This document shows positions 60,970-64,000 of a DNA stretch of 64,000 nt, piece after piece; position 1 is the stretch's first letter; each line of letters begins with the position of its first letter. Location of the stretch: NCBI RefSeq assembly GCF_021018805.1, contig NC_086248.1:27102922-27166921 (forward strand). Reading direction: 5' to 3'. The notes beneath the pieces are model-generated. The model was not told where the DNA came from and searched no databases. It saw only the letters and a list, made by a program, of their open reading frames with translations. The DNA comes from Prinia subflava (lineage: Eukaryota > Chordata > Aves > Passeriformes > Cisticolidae). Made by a program: the position numbers and the translations under genes.

Positions 60970-63900
60970 AAGAGTAGTGTTATGGGTTTTTATTATTATT
61001 ATTTTAATTATTGCTATTACTTTATTGTCTTACTAAAACAGTAATCAGAAGAATCTTCGTGAAAAATTGTAGTAACTAGTTTTAATCTACCTTTACAGAT
61101 ACTGGGAGTTAATCACTACTGCCTGTTGACATAAATAGCCCCATTCTTTCAGTCACAGATCTATATGAAAAAAAAAGGAGCCCAGCTTAGCATGCCATCT
61201 CAATGTTGTCACTACATCATAAATCATTCATTTTCTCATACTGAGAATACCTACTTCTGTTCTTTCAAGGTGTTAGGAGAAATACAGTTTGTACCTGATA
61301 ATTGTGGTGTTGCTTATGGAACTTCCAGAAAGGCTGTAAACCTCAGCTGCTCAGAAGAAAGCACTGAAGGTTTTTTTAAAGAAAATAGATTTCTTTTACA
61401 TACACAACTCTAGGAAATGTGTGCTTAGGAGAGTCTAGAAGAAATCAGAGTGAAATTAAAGATCGACAGGTTACAGATCTTATATTATAATGGTGTAATT
61501 GTGCATAATTTTAAAATTGTAAAGTGTATAAAATAAACTTATGAAATAGCATTATGGCTGTGTTTCACCATATTAACTACATTCATCAAAGTCATGTGCT
61601 ACTATTAAGTAGTTATATCTATACTATTATTAGTTATATCAGTATTAGTATTATTTCAGTCATGAAAGTTGAAGGGTGCAACATTAAAAATAAAAAAAAA
61701 TCTAAGAAAATAGTTTTTGATCTTGAAAGCCTAAGCTTTCTCTGTAACCAAGTATAAATCTTCGTATAGCTGGAAACAATGCATCTTGGAGAATTATGAG
61801 AAAAAAGACACAAGAATAGTTTTCAGACAGCAAATAATCAGCCAGAGTGAATGTACTGCTCAGTCCTGCTGCAACAAAGCTGTATCAGCCTCAGCAGTCC
61901 CTGTTCCTTTGCTGTTTTTCCTGACTAAGTGCTCAGTCTAACAAACCCTATGTAATAACAAGCTTCACTGCTGCTTACATGTTGCACCTGCACAAGAGTT
62001 GTGCTTCAGCTGCTTGACAATGGTGTACAGCTCAGTAGTTCAATATTATTTTCCTATTTCACTATTATATATAGCTTATAAACTATTAAACTTACTGTAT
62101 GTGTGTGTGTTCGTGTGTTTATTTGGGGTAATGACCTTGAGCAGCTGATCGGCTGTACAGACAAATTCTCAGATAACTGCTGAACTAGAAAGTAAAGTAG
62201 GGTTTTGAATGAATTTCTATTTCATGGAGTTCATTAAATGCTTAGATCTTTATACGCAATTATACCCAGTACTCTTTATTCCCCCAGGTAATCCAAAATG
62301 GATGTACAAAGTAGTCTTGGAAAGGAAAGTGATTTAAAAACAAAACCTACTTTCTAAGTGAGTTCTTAAACAGATATAATTTAATGGCAGAACAACCACT
62401 AACAGATTTCTGAATCTAGTCTCAATTTGCCTTTGCTTTTTTTGGGCAAGATAACGTTTTTTAGGCAATTGAATCCTCTAAAACAAAAAAGAAGTTTTAA
62501 TTTAAATTAAAAACCAAAAAAACAAATACTGTTTCTGCCTCATCTGATTTGATTAAAAAAGATCAATTGCATGTGCAGCTTTGAACTTTACTTGGCTTCC
62601 ATTTCTTCTTTATTTATACTTCTTTCAGGAGAGCAATAGATTGGTCATGTCTAGGATTGTATGTGTAAGAAATACATAAGTAAATTTTTTGTAGTTGATG
62701 GGAGCTTTCTGCGTACCCTAAAATAAGCAGGAGTCATATTTTTATGACTAAGTGTACTGTTTTGGCCATCATGATTTCTTAAAAGCCTTTAATCTCAAAT
62801 TCTGTATTCTGCATTTGTAATTATACCATTCAGGCCTGTCCCACAATAATTTGTCAAAGTGCTGACTATCAAATAATGCATACAATTTTTTAAGCTAAAA
62901 GACTCAGTTAAGAAGAATTACTATTCATTAATTTTATTATACTGTTACTGATTATATTCATTAATCAGTAACATGCTGTAATTATCCTATGGCAAAGATT
63001 ACCAATTTGTATATAAACTACAAAGTGTTGTAACCTACTTTTCTAATGTGTATATTGGGAAAAAAAATGTATTTAGCAGTATTTTAGTCTTAGTATCTCA
63101 TGAGTCAATTCAAGTGGCCCCTAACTGACTAACATTTCTTTCCTGAGCTCCAGTTTAACATTTATCTGCATCTATTTTATGGACTGAGATTGTGTTAATC
63201 TGCATTCTCTTCAGTCACCTTGATTTCAATTGAATTTAGCTTGTCGACTTCAGTAAGAGGAATTTAGAAATATACATGTGGACAAGGAGACTTCTCTTTA
63301 GTCTCCTGCTCTTTTGTAAATGATCAGAGAATCACTTTTCTTCTGTGAAATAACCTCAGGCTTTTAATAGTACCTGTGTCAACAAAACCATTCTAGCTGG
63401 TTAATACCTGCACACTATGTTATGGCACAGTAAAAGAACAATGAAGGAACCCACAATTTCACAAATATACAAAATAACTGTAGGCTACTCTTCTCTATAT
63501 AATGGTTTTCATTTAAATGTTCTTTTACTTGCCAATTTTGTTTCCAATTTCTTTGCATGCGCTCTCTGTCAGATGTCTTATTTTTCACAAATGTTTGAAT
63601 TTTTTCCAATATTTTATTTTGCTATATTCAAATTTTTTCATTAATTGCCTCCATTACAACTTCATAAACTTCTTATTTTCCTCCACAGTTCATACAGATA
63701 TTATTTAATTTCATTTCCTCATTTCTGATACACTTTGGTTTGTTTTGTTTAGAAGATTGTCCAAAACCTACCAAATTCATGACAATTTTTTTATATCAGA
63801 AGACAAGCACCACTCAGGTTGATAATATCTGGAATGTGTGAAATGTTGCTTGTTTCTTTAGTTACTATTGCATTTAGTAGTCAAAGTCCACATGGTTGCT

Positions 63901-64000
63901 CAATATGTATATAAAGGTAAAATTCAGAAACAGATAATGACAAGATATGCTGATTTTTTAAAAATTAAATTACAGTAAAATCAGGAAGATAAACAATAAA
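60970..64000. other. upstream region, no gene seen
   Basis: AT-rich. A TATTATTATTATTTTAATTATT run lies near 60991-61013, and a short TG run (TATGTGTGTGTGTTCGTGTG) at about 62098-62117. No gene, RNA or recognisable transposon. Confidence 0.6.

Overview
This window looks like nuclear DNA from a bird, most likely a songbird (passerine). The evidence is the repeat content: many CR1 LINE copies with the avian 3' tail (TTCTATGATTCTATGA-like), several solo endogenous-retrovirus LTRs of passerine type, and a 5'-truncated SINE that looks like the zebra-finch tRNA-Ile/CR1 element TguSINE1. There are no operons, no bacterial signals and no CRISPR. The sequence is AT-rich, gene-poor and intron-like. Names of repeat families are from memory of their sequence features, not from a database search.

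The only gene I can support is on the minus strand: the 5' coding end of EYS (eyes shut homolog), a large secreted EGF/laminin-G protein of the photoreceptor. Two coding exons are clear. The start-codon exon (CDS 31854-32607, plus about 104 nt of leader to 32711) encodes a signal peptide, a cysteine-containing N-terminal region and EGF repeats. The next exon (29588-29701) carries the third EGF repeat. Both junctions have canonical splice sites, and the reading phase joins perfectly. Positions 1-29587 are therefore the following EYS intron (no third coding exon found), 29702-31853 is the short intron between the two exons, and 32712-64000 is upstream of the coding start (5' non-coding introns or intergenic).

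Layout. 1-29.6 kb: intron with an AT microsatellite, an LTR interrupted by a CR1 (1.1-1.9 kb), a CR1 interrupted by a 1,373-bp LTR with a 5-bp target duplication (6.4-7.9 kb), an unclassified LTR-like element (8.5-9.0 kb), a 592-bp solo LTR (11.1 kb), CR1 and LTR pieces (14.0-16.8 kb), an ERVL-like fragment, poly-T and CR1 (19.7-20.7 kb), a 700-bp TTCC microsatellite (21.8-22.5 kb), a CR1 tail (24.4 kb) and a decayed retroviral segment with internal duplications (26.4-27.3 kb). 29.6-32.7 kb: EYS exons. 33.8-34.9 kb: ERVL-like LTR. 38.5-39.6 kb: a minus-strand solo LTR next to an unexplained open stretch. 42-44 kb: CR1 and an LTR-like segment. 48.1 kb: CR1. 51.7 kb: SINE. 53.5-56.3 kb: solo LTR, then a 1.5-kb CR1 with decayed reverse transcriptase. 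60.6 kb: a 343-bp solo LTR with a perfect 5-bp target duplication.

I see no convincing new gene system. The items most worth a second look are the unexplained minus-strand reading frame at 39062-39553, the exon-like segment at 183-355, the strong upstream ORF in the EYS leader, and the sense-oriented LTR with TATA box and poly(A) signal upstream of EYS.
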